Shown: positions 42,601 to 57,600 of the stretch, one piece after another
How the letters are laid out: every line of letters begins with the position of its first letter
Position numbering within the stretch: the stretch's first letter is position 1
Notes under the pieces: model-generated
What the model saw: only the letters and a program-made list of their open reading frames with translations
Told to the model about the DNA's origin: nothing
Databases searched by the model: none
Position numbers and translations under genes: made by a program
Origin: Yponomeuta sedellus
Lineage: Eukaryota > Arthropoda > Insecta > Lepidoptera > Yponomeutidae
Direction: 5' to 3'
Assembly (NCBI GenBank): GCA_934045075.1
Contig: OW203722.1
Span: 13,206,796-13,270,795 of the forward strand
DNA: 64,000 bases

Positions 42601-45600
42601 GCAGCTGAAAGTGGTCGGCCGTCTAGCGGACCAGTGCCAAGACGCGCTCGTGCAACTCGGCACGTTCCTTGCCTCTTCGCATGCGCCCGACGAGTACGCC
42701 GCGCGGTTGCCGCCGCTGCAGGTTCGTTTATTTGTCGTCGCATCTACATTAGTGGGTTTGAGAAAACCCACCTGCCCAAACTCAACCACAAGCGACCAAC
42801 AGGAGGAGCACATATCGACAACGTCACGAATGTCACTAGTCTGTCCGCACCAAGGAAATCGCAGTTCGTTAATAATTTTGCCTACTTTGATTCGTGGCAT
42901 TAACTGTTAGTTTAGTCATGATATGAGTCCACGAATTTAAACACCCACAGTAAAAACTTTTATATTGGAAACAGAATAACGTGCACGTAAAACAATCACT
43001 TGTCCTGGTCCCAAACTAGGATACCCTGTGTCTTAGGCCTCGTACGCACTGTCCGGTTAGCCACACTGCGGCTGCTCGTCCGGCTGGCCGCAGGATGCGG
43101 TTGCAATCGCGGTTAACCGCGCTGCGGCTAGCCGTAAGCGCATACGGAGAGTGCGGATAGGATAACGGTGCGGTTCCATCGAAACATTTCCAAGATAGAA
43201 GAAGAAGTTGCAGCTATTTATTTTATTTAAACGCGGTACACAAAGAAAACGGTTCTGGGTGAATCCTTATTTGCAAGCACGATTCGAAAGCAAGCATTTC
43301 GAAATATTTTTCGACGAGCTTAAAAAGTATGACGAAAATTTTTTTGGATACACAAGAATGAGTCCGAAATCATTTGAAGAACTTTTAAAAATATTAGGAA
43401 CCAGTATAACAAAGATGGACAGAGTGGCGAGCGACCGCAAACTAGCAAACCGGCGTGCATCCGCGTAGTGCGTATAGCGACCGTCCGGCTAGCCGTCAGT
43501 CGGGCCGGGCCGCAGCGCTCCGAGCGACCGGAGCGGTTGGTCGCATCACAGTGCGAATAGAAACCATTTTTTCGTACATATTTTTGATCACGGCTAGCCG
43601 GACGGTCAGCCGCAACGCGGCTAACCGTACAGTGCGTAGGGGCGCTTAATCACACAAGATATCACAAACATGGCAAAACACACAGACTCAGGCCATTTTT
43701 ACTTAAATCAAAATATGGCGGATTACTTGAATCGAATCCATCACCTCTCTCATGCCAATCAAAGTTATTGCCACCGACCACCTACGAGGCTGAAAGAATT
43801 TGCTGCAATTTAGTTATCATTATTAATTTTCACCTTGTCGGAAACTGCATTTTTACATTTTGGCAGAGAGTGCTTTGTTATATGGTCTATGGTCATTAAT
43901 TTGCTTCTCGTTCGCAGGAGTTACTTCGCGACTATCACGTGGACGCGGACGTGGCTTTCTTCCTCCACCGCCCCGTCCTCGCCCAGAAGATCGCCGCCCG
44001 AGCCGAGGAGCTGCGCAAGAGTTCCGATTCTAAGACCGAATCGCTAGATCTCAGTGTCGCGCGTTACACGGAGGCGGCAAGGGATGCCTTGGAGCCTGTC
44101 CTGCAGGCGGTTACGCCTCTGCTGCCTTTAAAAGTGTGGGAGGATATCTCGCCAGAGTTTTACGTCACTTTTTGGTAAGTTATTATTTTATTAAAACAAT
44201 ATTTTTATTATGCTTCCTCAGGCAACGAAACACTTTGCACATCGAAATCAAGTTGTTTTATATTATATTTTTAGCAAGGCACACCATTACATATCTTAAA
44301 ATTCCTGCGTGTGTGCCATATTTATCTAGTTCATTTTTCTGCTAGCCTTTATACATCCCACTGTAGGGCATAGGCCTTCGTTCAGAAATAGATAGTACTA
44401 TGAGCTTCATTACCACCCATGCCCACTGGGGATTGGCCATTTCAAGCGCTGAGGTAGTTAAACACCTCAGACACTTAGGTTTCCTCAAGATTTTTGGCTT
44501 CACGGTTCAAGCTTTCTTAATTTCAAGCCTTGAAGTAGTTGAACACCTCAGATACTCAGGTTTCCTCACGATGTTTTCCTTCACAGTTTGAGTTCTCTTA
44601 TCTAATCAAACTATCATTTCCAGGTCGCTATCAATGTACGACTTGCGCGTGCCCGTGGAAAGCTACGAGCGTGAAGTGGAGCGCCTGCGGGCGGCCGCAG
44701 CTGCCGCTGTCAAGGACAGCTCGCAGGGATCCAAGGGCAAGAAGGAGCAGGAGCGCTTCAACACGCTCATTGAGAAGCTGCAGGTGCGTGCTAAAGGGAT
44801 TTACAAGTGACACAAAATGGAAAAGTAGACCCTTAGTTTTAAACACACAATTTCTTAAAATACTGTGACAGTATAGATGTTATGTTATATAGGATTGTGT
44901 AACTGTCAAAGCTCTATCTTTGGAGCTTTGTATACGTCTGTGGTGTGTATAAGTTCCCAATCTCCGCAGGACGAGAAGCGTCGGCAGCAGGAGCACGTGT
45001 CTCGCGTGTCGGCGCGTCTGCAGCGCGAGTGCGCCGCGTGGTTCCCCGCGCGCGCCGCCAAGTCCGCCAAGAACGAGACGGTTACCCGCCTCATGCAGCT
45101 GTGCCTCTTCCCGCGCTGCGTGTTTACGCCCTCGGACGCGCTCTACTGCGCGCAGTTTGTCCACACCGTGCACGCGCTCAAAACGCCCAACTTCTCCACG
45201 CTGCTGTGCTACGATAGAGTGAGTTATTGACTTTAGAATGATATGGTTACGCGCCTCATGCAGCTGTGCCTCTTCCCGCGCTGCGTGTTTACGCCCTCGG
45301 ACGCGCTCTACTGCGCGCAGTTTGTCCACACCGTGCACGCGCTCAAAACGCCCAACTTCTCCACGCTGCTGTGCTACGATAGAGTAAGTCATTGACTAGA
45401 ATGATATGGTTACGCGCCTCATTCGGCTGCGCCTCTTCACGCCTACTGTGCGGTGTTTGTCCACTCCGTGCAACGCGCTCAAGATGGGCTGCTGTGCTAC
45501 GTTAGACTGAATATTACCCAAGTAGTAACTGTAGTTACGGAGGTTTGACAGTTGTTTCGCTTTCACATATTAAAATAGCACATTCAATAATTTAAAAACC

Positions 45601-48600
45601 TATTTCAATAATGTTCTATTATTATTGATTGTGCATCAATAATAAAAATATGTATTATTATTATGCACAAGCACCTGAAGCTAATGCGTGTATATAACTT
45701 GCGAAGCAGTACTACGGTCTCTGGTAGATCATTCCACATATTCACTGCACGGTTCGGCAAGAAGTGCTTTCTGAGATTGCTTAGCCAATTTTCGTGACTG
45801 CCTTCTAAGAGATTTGTATTCATTTTGTATAGCATTTTAGCAAGATCTGGTACATTATAGTTGTTGTTCAAGATTATATACAAAATTTTGTTACCTCCAA
45901 AAGTAGTTAGTTAACCCTAGTTCAAAACCTATAGGCTAAAAATTCCACCCATGCCGGGATTCGGACCCGCTACCTCTGGCTATCCGTGCCAGCGCTCTTT
46001 CCAACTGAGCTAATGGGCGACTCACCGGCATCAGTGAAATTTCGAACCTCTACACTATTCTCTGTATTACGTACAGGCAGCGACATCTGGCTTAAGTAAA
46101 TTGCCTCACTTACAGCCCCGACTACCTACTTTGCAGTTAGGTTTTTACATCGGAATGATATCATTGTACCCACATAATTATACTATTTTTATTTTTAATG
46201 CACTAACCCGTGCTAAGGACAATTTTAAAAGCCTACGGGTTAGTGCATTAAAAATAAAAATAGTATAACCCTAGTTCATTTAATATTTATTCATAGGGAT
46301 GGATTTTAAGACTCAAGTATCATCTTTGAAGCTCTTCGTTTATTATTTTATTTATTCCCCGTCCTTATTCCAGCTGTTTTGCGATATCACGTACTCCGTA
46401 ATGTCGTGCACGGAAGGCGAGGCGGCTCGCTATGGCACATTCCTCTGCAAGGTGCTCGGGACAGCGATGCGCTGGCACGGCGACAAGGCCGTCTTCCAGA
46501 AGGAGTGCGCACACTATCCCGGCTTCGTGACCAAATACCGCGTGTCCAATCAGTTCACTGAGGCGAATGACCACGTCGGCTATGAAAATTACAGGTTAGT
46601 TCGACGTTTTTGATGAGTCGTGACAGGTCCAATAAAGCGCCACTTTTCCTGAGGTTTTATTTCTCTACCTCTGGCTATTCTCCTTTTTCCTTGGCTGCAT
46701 ACTAAAATGCTTCTAAAAATTGGTGCTAAAATGTATGCTGAAAGATACTTAATAACCTTTGATATTAGTAGTTTGAACAAGGAGAATTAAAGACAGGAGT
46801 GATCATCGCCACACTTTAACGTAGTTCAAAATTTAGTTACGGAGCGTGTATCTAGATGGCGCTACTAGTTATTAAACGATTACTTTGACGAAAATATTAT
46901 CATCTCATCGCATCATCATCCTTTTCAGTTAGTTAGATCAAATGATAAGTGCTTAAAGTCAACACACACAAGATGGCTATAATATACTCGATAATATACA
47001 GTCTGGTCACCTCCTCATCAAACTATGATAGTACGATACAAGATTACCACATTATGGTGCTTAAAATACGGTATTTAGAGAACAAACTTGTTCTCTACAT
47101 TGGCGCTAGATACCGTTACATTATCATAGTCGAGAGAAAATTTGCGACGCTATCTGTCCGCTTTCTAAATAAATAGCGGTCGAGATGGTAGCGACATCTG
47201 GCAATAATACATAATTTATGCTAATTAGCGGAGTACGTTTTTTTGTATGGGGATATCACTCCTGTCTTTAATTCTCCTTGGTTTGAATATCCGCTCCGCG
47301 AGATTATTAACAATTTTTATATTCTAATACATAACTAACTAATTCTAATAACCTCTGATAATTAATCTTGACATTCAAGTTTACCGAGCAAAATCTAGAA
47401 GCTTAATAGCATCCATTAATTTTTACGCCGTTTTAGTGTTAGTGGAATTACGTATAAAAGTTATATTTATAGTCAAATAGCTCGTTTAAAAACCGCGTCT
47501 CCTTCCAGACACGTGTGCCACAAGTGGCACTTCAAGATCACTAAGGCGATGGTCGTATGTCTCGACTCTGGTGACTACGTGCAAATAAGGAACGCACTCA
47601 TCGTGCTCATCCGCGTGCTGCCGCACTTTCCCGTGCTGGCCAAACTGGCGCAGATCATCGAGCGTAAAGTGGAAAAGGTTCGTACTAAGTTAAGGCCATT
47701 TTTTTATATGAGGCCGTGAATACGCGTGGTCCCCGGAAAATCGAGAAGCTGTATGTGAAATTGGCACCTGCCCTCCTGTGTGTCTTGTCTTATCTATTTT
47801 TACGTTTCCGAAGTGTTTGGCAGTTCAGAGTAGGTTAAATAAGACTAGTCCATATAATAGAGATATTACGTCGATTATATTATCGATTGGGAGAAGCTAC
47901 CACAAATTGAATTTGACGGTGTATTAATACCATACAGTGAGAGGGTGAAAAAGTTGGGGATTATAATGGACAGGTGTATGTCCTGGGTGCCGCAACTGGC
48001 GGAAGTGAGCCGGAAAATGTTCGCTTCGGCGGCTTCTCTGAGAAGGTTACGGAATTTCCTGCCAACTGCCACTAAGATTGCGCTTGCGCAATCTCTGTTG
48101 CTACCTATCCTCGACTATGCTGATGCCAGCTATCTAGACTTAACTGAAGAGCAACTAAACAAACTTGAGCGCCTCCAAAACTTTGCTATAAGGTTTATAT
48201 TTGGCTTGCGTAAATAGGACCACATTTCCGAATTTCGCGCTAAGCTCAAGTGGCTCCCCATCCGCCTCCGCAGGAATGCTCACATCCTTTCGCTGCTGTA
48301 CTCAGTGTTGTTCAATCCAGCCACTCCCCTTTATCTCAAAGAGCGCTTTAGTTTCCTGAGTGACTCCCATACCCGGGCACTACCTTTAGCGCTGAAAACA
48401 CCAAGTCATACGACAAGGTTTTTCAGTAGCTCATTTACTGTAAGGGCCGCCCGGCTGTGGAATGACCTGCCGGTTGCAATAAGGCGCTCCCCATCTCCGG
48501 CTATATTTAAAGCCAGAGTAATGGAATTCCTTCTGTCTAATTAAGTAATTTTGCTGTAAGTAGTCATTCACTTCTCTTTACATATATATTATGTAGGTAT

Positions 48601-51600
48601 ATAACATTTTCTTGTTCATATAACACACTTGTTATAAGACACTATTTAAGTATGATTTATGTAAGTTTATTATTAGGTACGTATACGTACTTTTATCTAT
48701 TAAAATTCGTATTTGCACCGGCTACCCGTATCTATTTCTCCTCGGCAAATTCTCCAATTTGAGGTTGCCTGGAAGAAATTGCTTTTAGCAATAAGGCCGC
48801 CAATTGTATTTGATCTTTTGTATCTGCCGTTTTTGTAACTATTTTTCCGGTATACAATAAAGAATATTCTTATCTTATCTTTTACGTCTTAGCGCTCCTG
48901 TTCCTTAATTTTTAACCGACTTCAAAAAAGGAGGAGGTTATCAATTCGACTATGTTACTTTTGACTATATTACATGTGTAGGCCGCAGAAAATCGATGGC
49001 GTGTCCAGAATTGCGTCCTATTCCAGGATATTTAATACAGTGAAAGCACCTGGGCTCAAGATTATCGAGCGAAGGGTTTATAAATTGCTTGCGGTTTTGG
49101 GACATATTCTATATTTATAGCACATAGAGCAGTGAAAGCATCTTCTAAAAGTAACTTGAAATCCTTTATCGCGATAGCGAAATATATGTCTGACAAAATC
49201 AGGTTACACCTGGTTAGTTTCATTTCCTGGAGTATTGTATATCAAACTGATGGAGCGGTCACAGTGATGGTATGTGCTATCGTATATAGGCGTACGGGCT
49301 TATTTATAAAACACACATGAACTCTTTATAAGTAACTTATTGTAACAGGTGAAGGAAGAAGAGAAAACGCAGCGTCCAGATCTGTATGTGCTCGCGACAG
49401 GATACAGCGGTCAGCTGCGTAACAGACTGGCTCACATGATGCGCGAGAGTGACTTCCATCAGGTATGTTGCATTTTTTCATTAGAGTCTGTGTATATTTA
49501 ATTTCTTTCAATGTTTTCTTTGATGTCAACATTTTTTTTAATATTTTTTTTATATTTCAATTCATTTACATACAAAAACCCAATAAAGGTTAGAGTGAAA
49601 CGCAATAGTTGTAGAAATTTACAGTATAGTGTGTTTCGCTTTAAGTTAATAATGTGTAGTGCTTACGAAAGTTTTATTATTTTTAATTATTTATACTTTA
49701 TTGCACACGAAACATTTATGTTTTATGTTGCATATTTTAGTTGATGACAATTTATTTTGTTTGTATGTATTACTGCCCCGTTTGTGTAGCGGTATAATCT
49801 CGGATTACCATACGGGAGGTTCGATTCCCACTGGGGGCCTCTGTACATTTGTGCACATGGCCTTAGTCTGGGTGTATTTCCATGAACGTGACTTATTTGC
49901 GACTTATATCGTTACCATAGCACATTATTATCCTGGACCAGGAAAAGTATTTGTTTTGTGTGGAAGTAATATTGATTCGTGATGATGAATGTAGCTAGAC
50001 TAATAGGCCGCGTGTCACGTGGGAAGGTGGTCAATTTGCAGATGAGCGACAAGCACAAAGCGGCTCCGCCGGCCGCGCCGCCCACGTCGAAGCATGAGAG
50101 CGCTCCCAAGCCGGAGCCGGAGAGCCCCGTCTCGCCCAGGGAGCATCATTCTGGTGAGTGCTAGTTACGCTGCCGTGGAACCGGCGATTCCTGTACTTTT
50201 AAGGTTATGCGCCACTAACAAACCTCTTGCGTTTTGATCAGCTCGTAACAAATTATCCAATTCAAGATTTAATTTCACATGAAACCTCAAGCGGCTGGAT
50301 GTAACATTGCACTTTTTGTTGTTGCCTATTTACGTATCACTGCACAGCACAGGCCTACTCTCAGAGAGAGAGAATGGACTTACTATAAACGCGTGTCCAC
50401 CGCGGATTGGCAATTTCAAGTGCTGAGGTATGTGAACTCCTCGTGATGTTTTCCTTTATCGTCAGCGAGTAGTATTGCTGCTATAACTTTACATGCCCAA
50501 CAAAGCATAGCTTGTTTACAATTTAAGCATTTTTTAAAAATCAGAATAATCCAACGATTTAGTGACAAATGTGATCACAATCATTTAAAATATCTTGAAA
50601 TAAAACTGAAATACCTCGACTGTGTTGTGGCGGTTTGTATGACAATTATTGTGTACGTATAGCTAACAAGACGGTTCTTTTATCTAGAAACGGAGAAAAG
50701 AGACTCGCGCAATAACGAAAGACGCCGCGAAGAACCGGATCGCGATAAGGAGACAAAGCGTGAATCACGCGGGTAAGTCTCCAGATTTTGGTACGTCAAT
50801 TCTCGATCAGACTTTGTATATGCCAAATCCAAATTCAAGCCCGTAAACCGTAATGTGGGCACTTTGTTTCCTTTTTTAACTATAATATAAAAATGAGTCG
50901 CTGAATGTGTTGGTAAGCGCAAATCTCGAGAGCAGCTGAACCGATTTCGCTAATTCTTTTTTTAGAATATTCCTTGAAGTACGAGGATGGTTCTTACGCA
51001 GAGAAAAAGTAAAGAATCGACTGTTAGGCGGTACGAAGTTCGCCGGGGCAGCTAGTTTTTCATAAATGTTTCGAAAATAGCAACGCACGTTTAGCGTGGA
51101 CTCATTCTAATTAATGATTATTTTGGAGAATCAATTGACAAAACCCCCATATAACATATTAAAAAAATATTTCCACCTCGAAATGAAATGAAAGAAATAA
51201 CATTTGTTATGTGTTCAAATAGAAAGTGTTTCAAGTCGACGTTTCTAGACGTTTCTTCACGGTGCGAGTTTGGAAAGCTGTTGATCCCAGCTCATCAACA
51301 CCTCTCCAAACCACAGCTGATTGGTGTTTTCTTTCAGATTGGTGAAAAATGAAAAAGAAAGAATTAAAGAGGAAGTGAGAAGTAGAGAAAGATCACCGAG
51401 GGAACGCTCACATAGGGTAAGGCGCTACCTGCATGCAATACTTTGTTGTTGTTATTTTGTAGTATTATTGCCCACCAAATACCTGGTCGACAACGTTGAT
51501 ATATTGTTAATACAATTCAATGTTATATTCCACTGCAATCAGTTGTGTTCGCGGTGGGATACTCTAATGGGGGATGTGTTAGTTTACTATAAGGTTATTC

Positions 51601-54600
51601 CTGTTGCACTCCTAACAAATAAAATAAATGGGGCTATTCATTTGGTCTTGAATTGCGTTGCAATTGACTGGATAAAATATATCCGAAACTGAAGAGTCAG
51701 CATGCAGCGACTAACGACTAGTGAGGAAATGAAATAAGTTTTGTCAATATCGTGGCAATTGGCATACTCTGGCGTGAGTTTGTGCGCATATCTTTTAGTA
51801 AGTTTCTTGTCACTGTGGACGCGAAATGTTTTAGTATATTTCTTATTTTTGTTTTTATAGGAGGAACGTTATTTGGAGACCGTATCTCCGCCACAGGAGG
51901 CTCGTCACCCTGCCGATGAGATTGAACGAGGTATGTTTCTGACACCTTCCCTTTTTTTCCCTTACTATATTTGTCTCCCGCTCACACAAATTTGTATTCA
52001 AGAACGCCAAAAATACAATAAAATATAATTAGCAATATTTAATTTATTTAATATATTCACACTGCTATTTAGGCATGTCGTGTATTTCTATACTTCTGAA
52101 ATTATAAATAATTCTTATAATTTTGTATGTTTTGTACATCTACTTCCTTCTGTCCAGGCCATGCAAAAGTTGTTTGGAAGAGATTACTTTTAGTGATAAC
52201 GCCGTCTGTACTCTTAGGTTAAGAAATATCTGTGTAATTTACACTTTTATGTACAATAAAGTGTCTATCTATCTAAATTTTGAATGTTATTTTCTTTATT
52301 GCTTAAAACAGTATTATGAATGATTTATCAGTAATGGTACCCTATAACATATTTGTAAATATTTGTGATTTCCTACCTTTGGCTCGTTTTTTCACGAGCC
52401 ATTTTTGTTAAATCATAGTTAGAATTTCATGTTTGTTGAAGGAATTCGAAGTCACCCTGTAGATACCTATAAAGAAACTTTGATTTCAGATATAAAACGT
52501 CGCAAAGTAGAAAGCGGCAGCGGCGGCAAGGTGAGTACTATTATTATAAGTCGTCGATGCATTCCCCTGGCGCCGGACTAAGGATTGGGCTGGACCCCGC
52601 ACCCGCACCCCGCAGCAGCCGAAAACTAAATCAGAATAAAGTGTTGCTATGGACTACGTGGACTTTATGTGTGTGCTACGGACATTTCCGTTCGAAACGA
52701 ACTTTAAAAGTGCTCAAATCAATAAAAAAAATAACAGATTATCAATGTAAAAATTGAACTAATAATAAACCAAACTAATAAATAAAAACTGCAATCAAAC
52801 CCAATACCAACACATCACCTATTAGCAAGAAGGAAGCGGCTCTTCAAAGGATACAATTGAAAGCAAATTTTTGGAAAATACTTTGAAGATGATGAGATAT
52901 GTGGAGATTTTCTTGCAATAACAAGATGAATGAAATCTGCATGCAAACACCAATCAAACTCGTGTGAAAAGCAAATCGGGAAGCTGTGATACAAACTGCT
53001 AATATTTGAATTAACATAGGTTGATCCAGCAAATCTTTATTACAAACTATTTATAAGATGAAACAGAAATATATTTAGTGCCTTAAAAAATGCAGAAAAA
53101 GTTTATAATGACTAAAATTATTGTGATCTGAAAGTGATCATGACTTAACCGGCAGTTGAGATAAAATTCAGAACTGCATATTTAAACGGCTATAATTTAA
53201 ATTTGAAAAGTCACAACTCTGCAGATCGAAGTCAGTCATACTTAACAAGAATAGATCTAAGAAAGACTGTACCAAAAACCTAACAAATTTATCAAACTAC
53301 TGCTTCTACTGTAAGTTCGCAACGGACTTCATCAATCTGGAACGAGGAAGTTTGGAATCTATCATCTGCAAATAACATCGTGTATAAGATCAGCAATATT
53401 CCGGAGAGGCTGAAGAAGAATCAACACGCAATTAAATAACAATTAAACATAACTTTAAAAACCAATCAAATCCAAACCGAAGATAAAACCGTGATTGTGT
53501 GCGTGAGTCCCACAGCCCAGTCCAGTCGTACATTGGTAAGCTTTTCATTTCGATATTTTATCAAAAGATAGGTCAAAAAGGGCACTGCATATAGAATGGT
53601 TCTAGGCGAGGGGGATACCAACTTATCGAGAAGAAGAAAAGAAGATAGTAAGGAATTTTGCTGTTCGATTTTTACGAGAATTTACGAGATTCTGCTCTAC
53701 GTTTTGGACCAGAACAAAAAAAGAAACAAAGATTAAAAGTGGAGGTGCCGAAATCTTTGACGCCACAAACACAATACAAATAAGTAAAGGATTTAGCTAT
53801 ACGGTTTTGACAAGAGCAAGAAACCAAGGGATGTTCCTGTATATTTAATTCGTTACTTCCTTCCTTTACTTCGGTAAAGGAACTAAATAAATGAACACTG
53901 CTTGAAATTTAAAAATGAAGCAAGTTAAACTAGCGACAGAAATAATACCATTGAAAATGAAAATAAATCTATATTGAGGAATTCACCACGAGAAAATAAT
54001 ATTGATAGAAGAAAAAAGACCAGAAGCTGCAGATATTATGCAAGGACGTACTTGAAGAATACCAGTGCCCTAGAATCATCTACATTCAGTGACCTTTTTA
54101 CTATTGCATGTAGTCTAATGAGAACTCAACTACGGCCACTATTTTGTAAGTATTTCTACAGAGCAAGTTCAAAATGTATCATAGGGTCATGTAATATTTT
54201 TTAAATTGCAGCAATCTGTTTTGTGCAAAAATATTAACATCGTTTTTCTGTAAAAGCAGGCTAGCAAAGAGGCCGAGGAGCGGTCTCCAGAAAAAGAAAA
54301 GAGGAAGGCTAAATTGAGAGGGGAGGAGCGCAAAGAACGTAAGATGAGCCGGAAAAGGGTAAGAATAAAAAATATCTATACTCTGTACCTACTAGCAATC
54401 GTGTTGTTCTCACACCTATTATCACGCATATTATCAGTGATCGGGATAAGATATTGACATAGATTAGGTATCTTTGCTGAATTCCTATTCCCGGAACTGG
54501 GTTATCCTGAAAGATTTGAGAAATATAAATTAACATATCTACTTATTTGTTGGTTTTATCAACATTGTATTGTCAACTATGTTATGTCTACTCGGCAACC

Positions 54601-57600
54601 TTACAGGTATTTATTATATTATTTCATTCAGTTTTTATCTAGGTGTAAACAAACGAAATACTATCAGACAATAAATTATAAATAGAGACGGTTATTCAAG
54701 ACTCTTTCACTTTTTCAGCAATTTGCCTTTGGAATAGCTTACCTCTACACATCCGACAGCCCTAACGCTTGAAATATTAAAAATCAACGTCTACCATCAC
54801 TACCACAGTGATTTACTTTAATTGATTATAAGCATAGACCAATAAGTAATATATGTAGATATCACGATGTCATCAGTTAATATTTAATAATTTTGTCCAT
54901 TCTAGATCTAAATAAGTAATTAGTATAATGTCAGTTGCACTATCTGCTAATCTAGTCTTCAAAACTTAGATTAGCTGGTAGATAATACTAAGTAGCATTA
55001 AGCTCGCCTATATTAAAAGTTTTATGCATTAAATAATAATAATAGATGATATTTCTTGGGTTAATGACATTAATAAATGAATGAATGACCTAGGTCTATG
55101 AAGCAATTTGATAGACAATGTTAACCCGATTACAACTGATTACAGATATCACTTATCATGGTAGTAAAGATCGTTATGATCAGCATCCCACCTCTGATGC
55201 TGAGGACTTTTGCCTTGTCCACAATCGCTTGTGGTCTGTCGTCATGGGCGTCTTCATCCGTTTATACCAAGTCCTTTAACAAGCGGGCTGCTGTCATTCT
55301 CATTGTTCTCTGATATCACGGTCACGTCAGCCCCCTAAGGCACCAGTAAAGTTTCCGTGTTTCCATATTTCCACGATGCGTACGCGCATCTTAACAAATG
55401 AATTCATTGACATCGACTTATAATAAAGGAAAACCTAGTGAAGACACAATCACAGATTTTGATTTGAAAATTACTGTAATGAATTACTTGAGTATTAATC
55501 TCTCTACGTGAAACAGTTTATCGAAAAAAGAAGTTAAGCGACACGACTGACTCAAGTCAACTGACACGAAACTAGAAAGACTATTTTCGACACTCCACTA
55601 CTTTGCCGATGCCAAAACATTACAATCTTTTGCGCAATATCAAATGCAAATTATCTTCTCTTTACGAAAGTTCAATTTTTTCCAGGATCGAGCTGAGGAA
55701 ACGGTATTATTAGAACAGAAGAGAAGACGCGAGGAACAAAAAGGTATCGTCGTCGTTTACATTAAACGTATTGACAATAGTCTGTGTTTTATCGTATTCG
55801 AATATAAATGAATGATATATACACTAAAGCACTTTTTAATTCCAGCTTCAGTAAAGACGGGAAGCCACCAGAATGGTTCCCAACAAGAAGATCACCACTA
55901 TGAAAAATATCATAAACGGGTTAGTAGTTAATACATATTATTATATGCTTTCTCCAAATCCGTGTCGAATTTGAATGTAGTACCTACCTACTCGTTAGAC
56001 GTAGGCAGAAACATGACGACTTGTGCGATAATGAACTATAAAAAAAGTAAGTTCAAAATTTATTGAAGTGAATATGGCGTATTTCCTATTTCCGGTAAGT
56101 CCTTTTTTAAGGTTCTGTACCTCAAAAGGAAAAAATGGAACCTCTATAGAATCACTTTATGTCACTATCTTTGGAACGCTGTCGTCTCGTATCGAGTTTA
56201 AATTAAAACCATATATTAGGTACACAGGTCCACCTAAAAAACAAACTTCTAAGTTAACAAAAAAGAAGATATGGCCGTTTATGCCACAAAATTTATACTT
56301 TCATGAAATTTGGTATAAATCATATTTTGATATAAAATAATGAATAAAAAATGACGAAAAAAATATTAGACTACTGGAAAAGACTGAAAATGCCGTGTCG
56401 TAAACGACACGGTAGGGAAATTCACTACTATAATGATGTTTCAGTAGGTTCACATGATGATTGAAGAGACAACCTTTACGAAGAATCTTAAAAAAAAGAT
56501 AATGAAAGATTGAAGCTGAGTAAACTGTTTTATTACACTTTTACCAATATTATATTAAATTATATTATTTGGTAGGGGTGTGATACTTCTCAAAACAGGT
56601 CTTGGGGTGCAGACTTACATCACATTTTATGCAATAGTAATTTGCACTTTTATGGCACACGCCACATCGCAATCAATCTTCTCTATACTTTACTAAGTGA
56701 CCTTTGTGATTATACTGTTCTTCTCCAGGTAAACTTTGTGAAGGCCTTCCACCCCTGATACTATCTGTTTTCTTGTTCATCTCGAGGAGATTTACAGCAA
56801 TACTTCTTCGGAATTTCATATGGTCCCACTTTCCTCCATTTTCCTTTTAAAATTGCCAAGCGTTATGTGTAGCCATATCAAGGCAATAACTGATTAGTAA
56901 AAAAATTTCGCTCTAATACTAGTCCTATTAGGCTGATATTCTGACCTGAGAAGTCTACGCCGCCCATGTTTTCATTGTAAGCCTTTATCGCAGCAGGTTG
57001 GTCTATAAATACATTTTTTTTTTTTGCTGCTGAGAAAACCATTTTACTTTATTGACAGGCAATACTTTTGCAGCATTGATACAACAGTAACAACACTATC
57101 GTCATAGTATAAAGCTATCGTCATTCCACTTGCACACTATAATATTTTCTGCTCTTGTGCATTTGTATTTATATGTGCTACGCTCAGATTTTTGCACCTC
57201 TTTATTTGGAGGCAAAGAGCATTTAGACAACCGATTCTCTCTAACTGTTCATGTAGATCGTATTGGTTCCTCGGCTTGAATATGACCAGGAACATTTATT
57301 TCTGGTTGTGCAAAAGAACCTCCAAATACGCTATCACCAATAAAATCGATACGCCTCCTTTTAGAAAGTTGTGCTAAGGATATATTATATTCGTCATCAC
57401 TATTATTCTAGCAGTCTCCGTGCTCAAATTCAGCAGATGCTCTGAGTTGGCTCCCAGGGCGGTTTTGTAGAAACACAAAGTTTTTGTCAGCAGAGTCCTC
57501 TTCGGTAACTTCGGCGTTACAATCTGGCGGTGGCATGATAATTATCGAGTCTGGAACTTCCTCTTCATCATTTTGCTCCAATTCTTCCAGTATCTCATTC

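Noticed and set aside
45237..45383. An additional THOC2 coding exon
   Set aside because: In phase and flanked by AG/GT, but the 18-nt gap is too short for an intron and read-through meets TGA, so I kept it as a duplicate outside the coding model.
44880..45392. Minus-strand 170-codon frame with internal repeats
   Set aside because: Antisense to THOC2 exon 17 and its duplicate; the repeats in it just mirror the duplication.
52557..52757. Plus-strand 66-codon frame in THOC2 intron 25
   Set aside because: No similarity recognised; the first codons fall in a short GC patch and the rest is A-rich intron.
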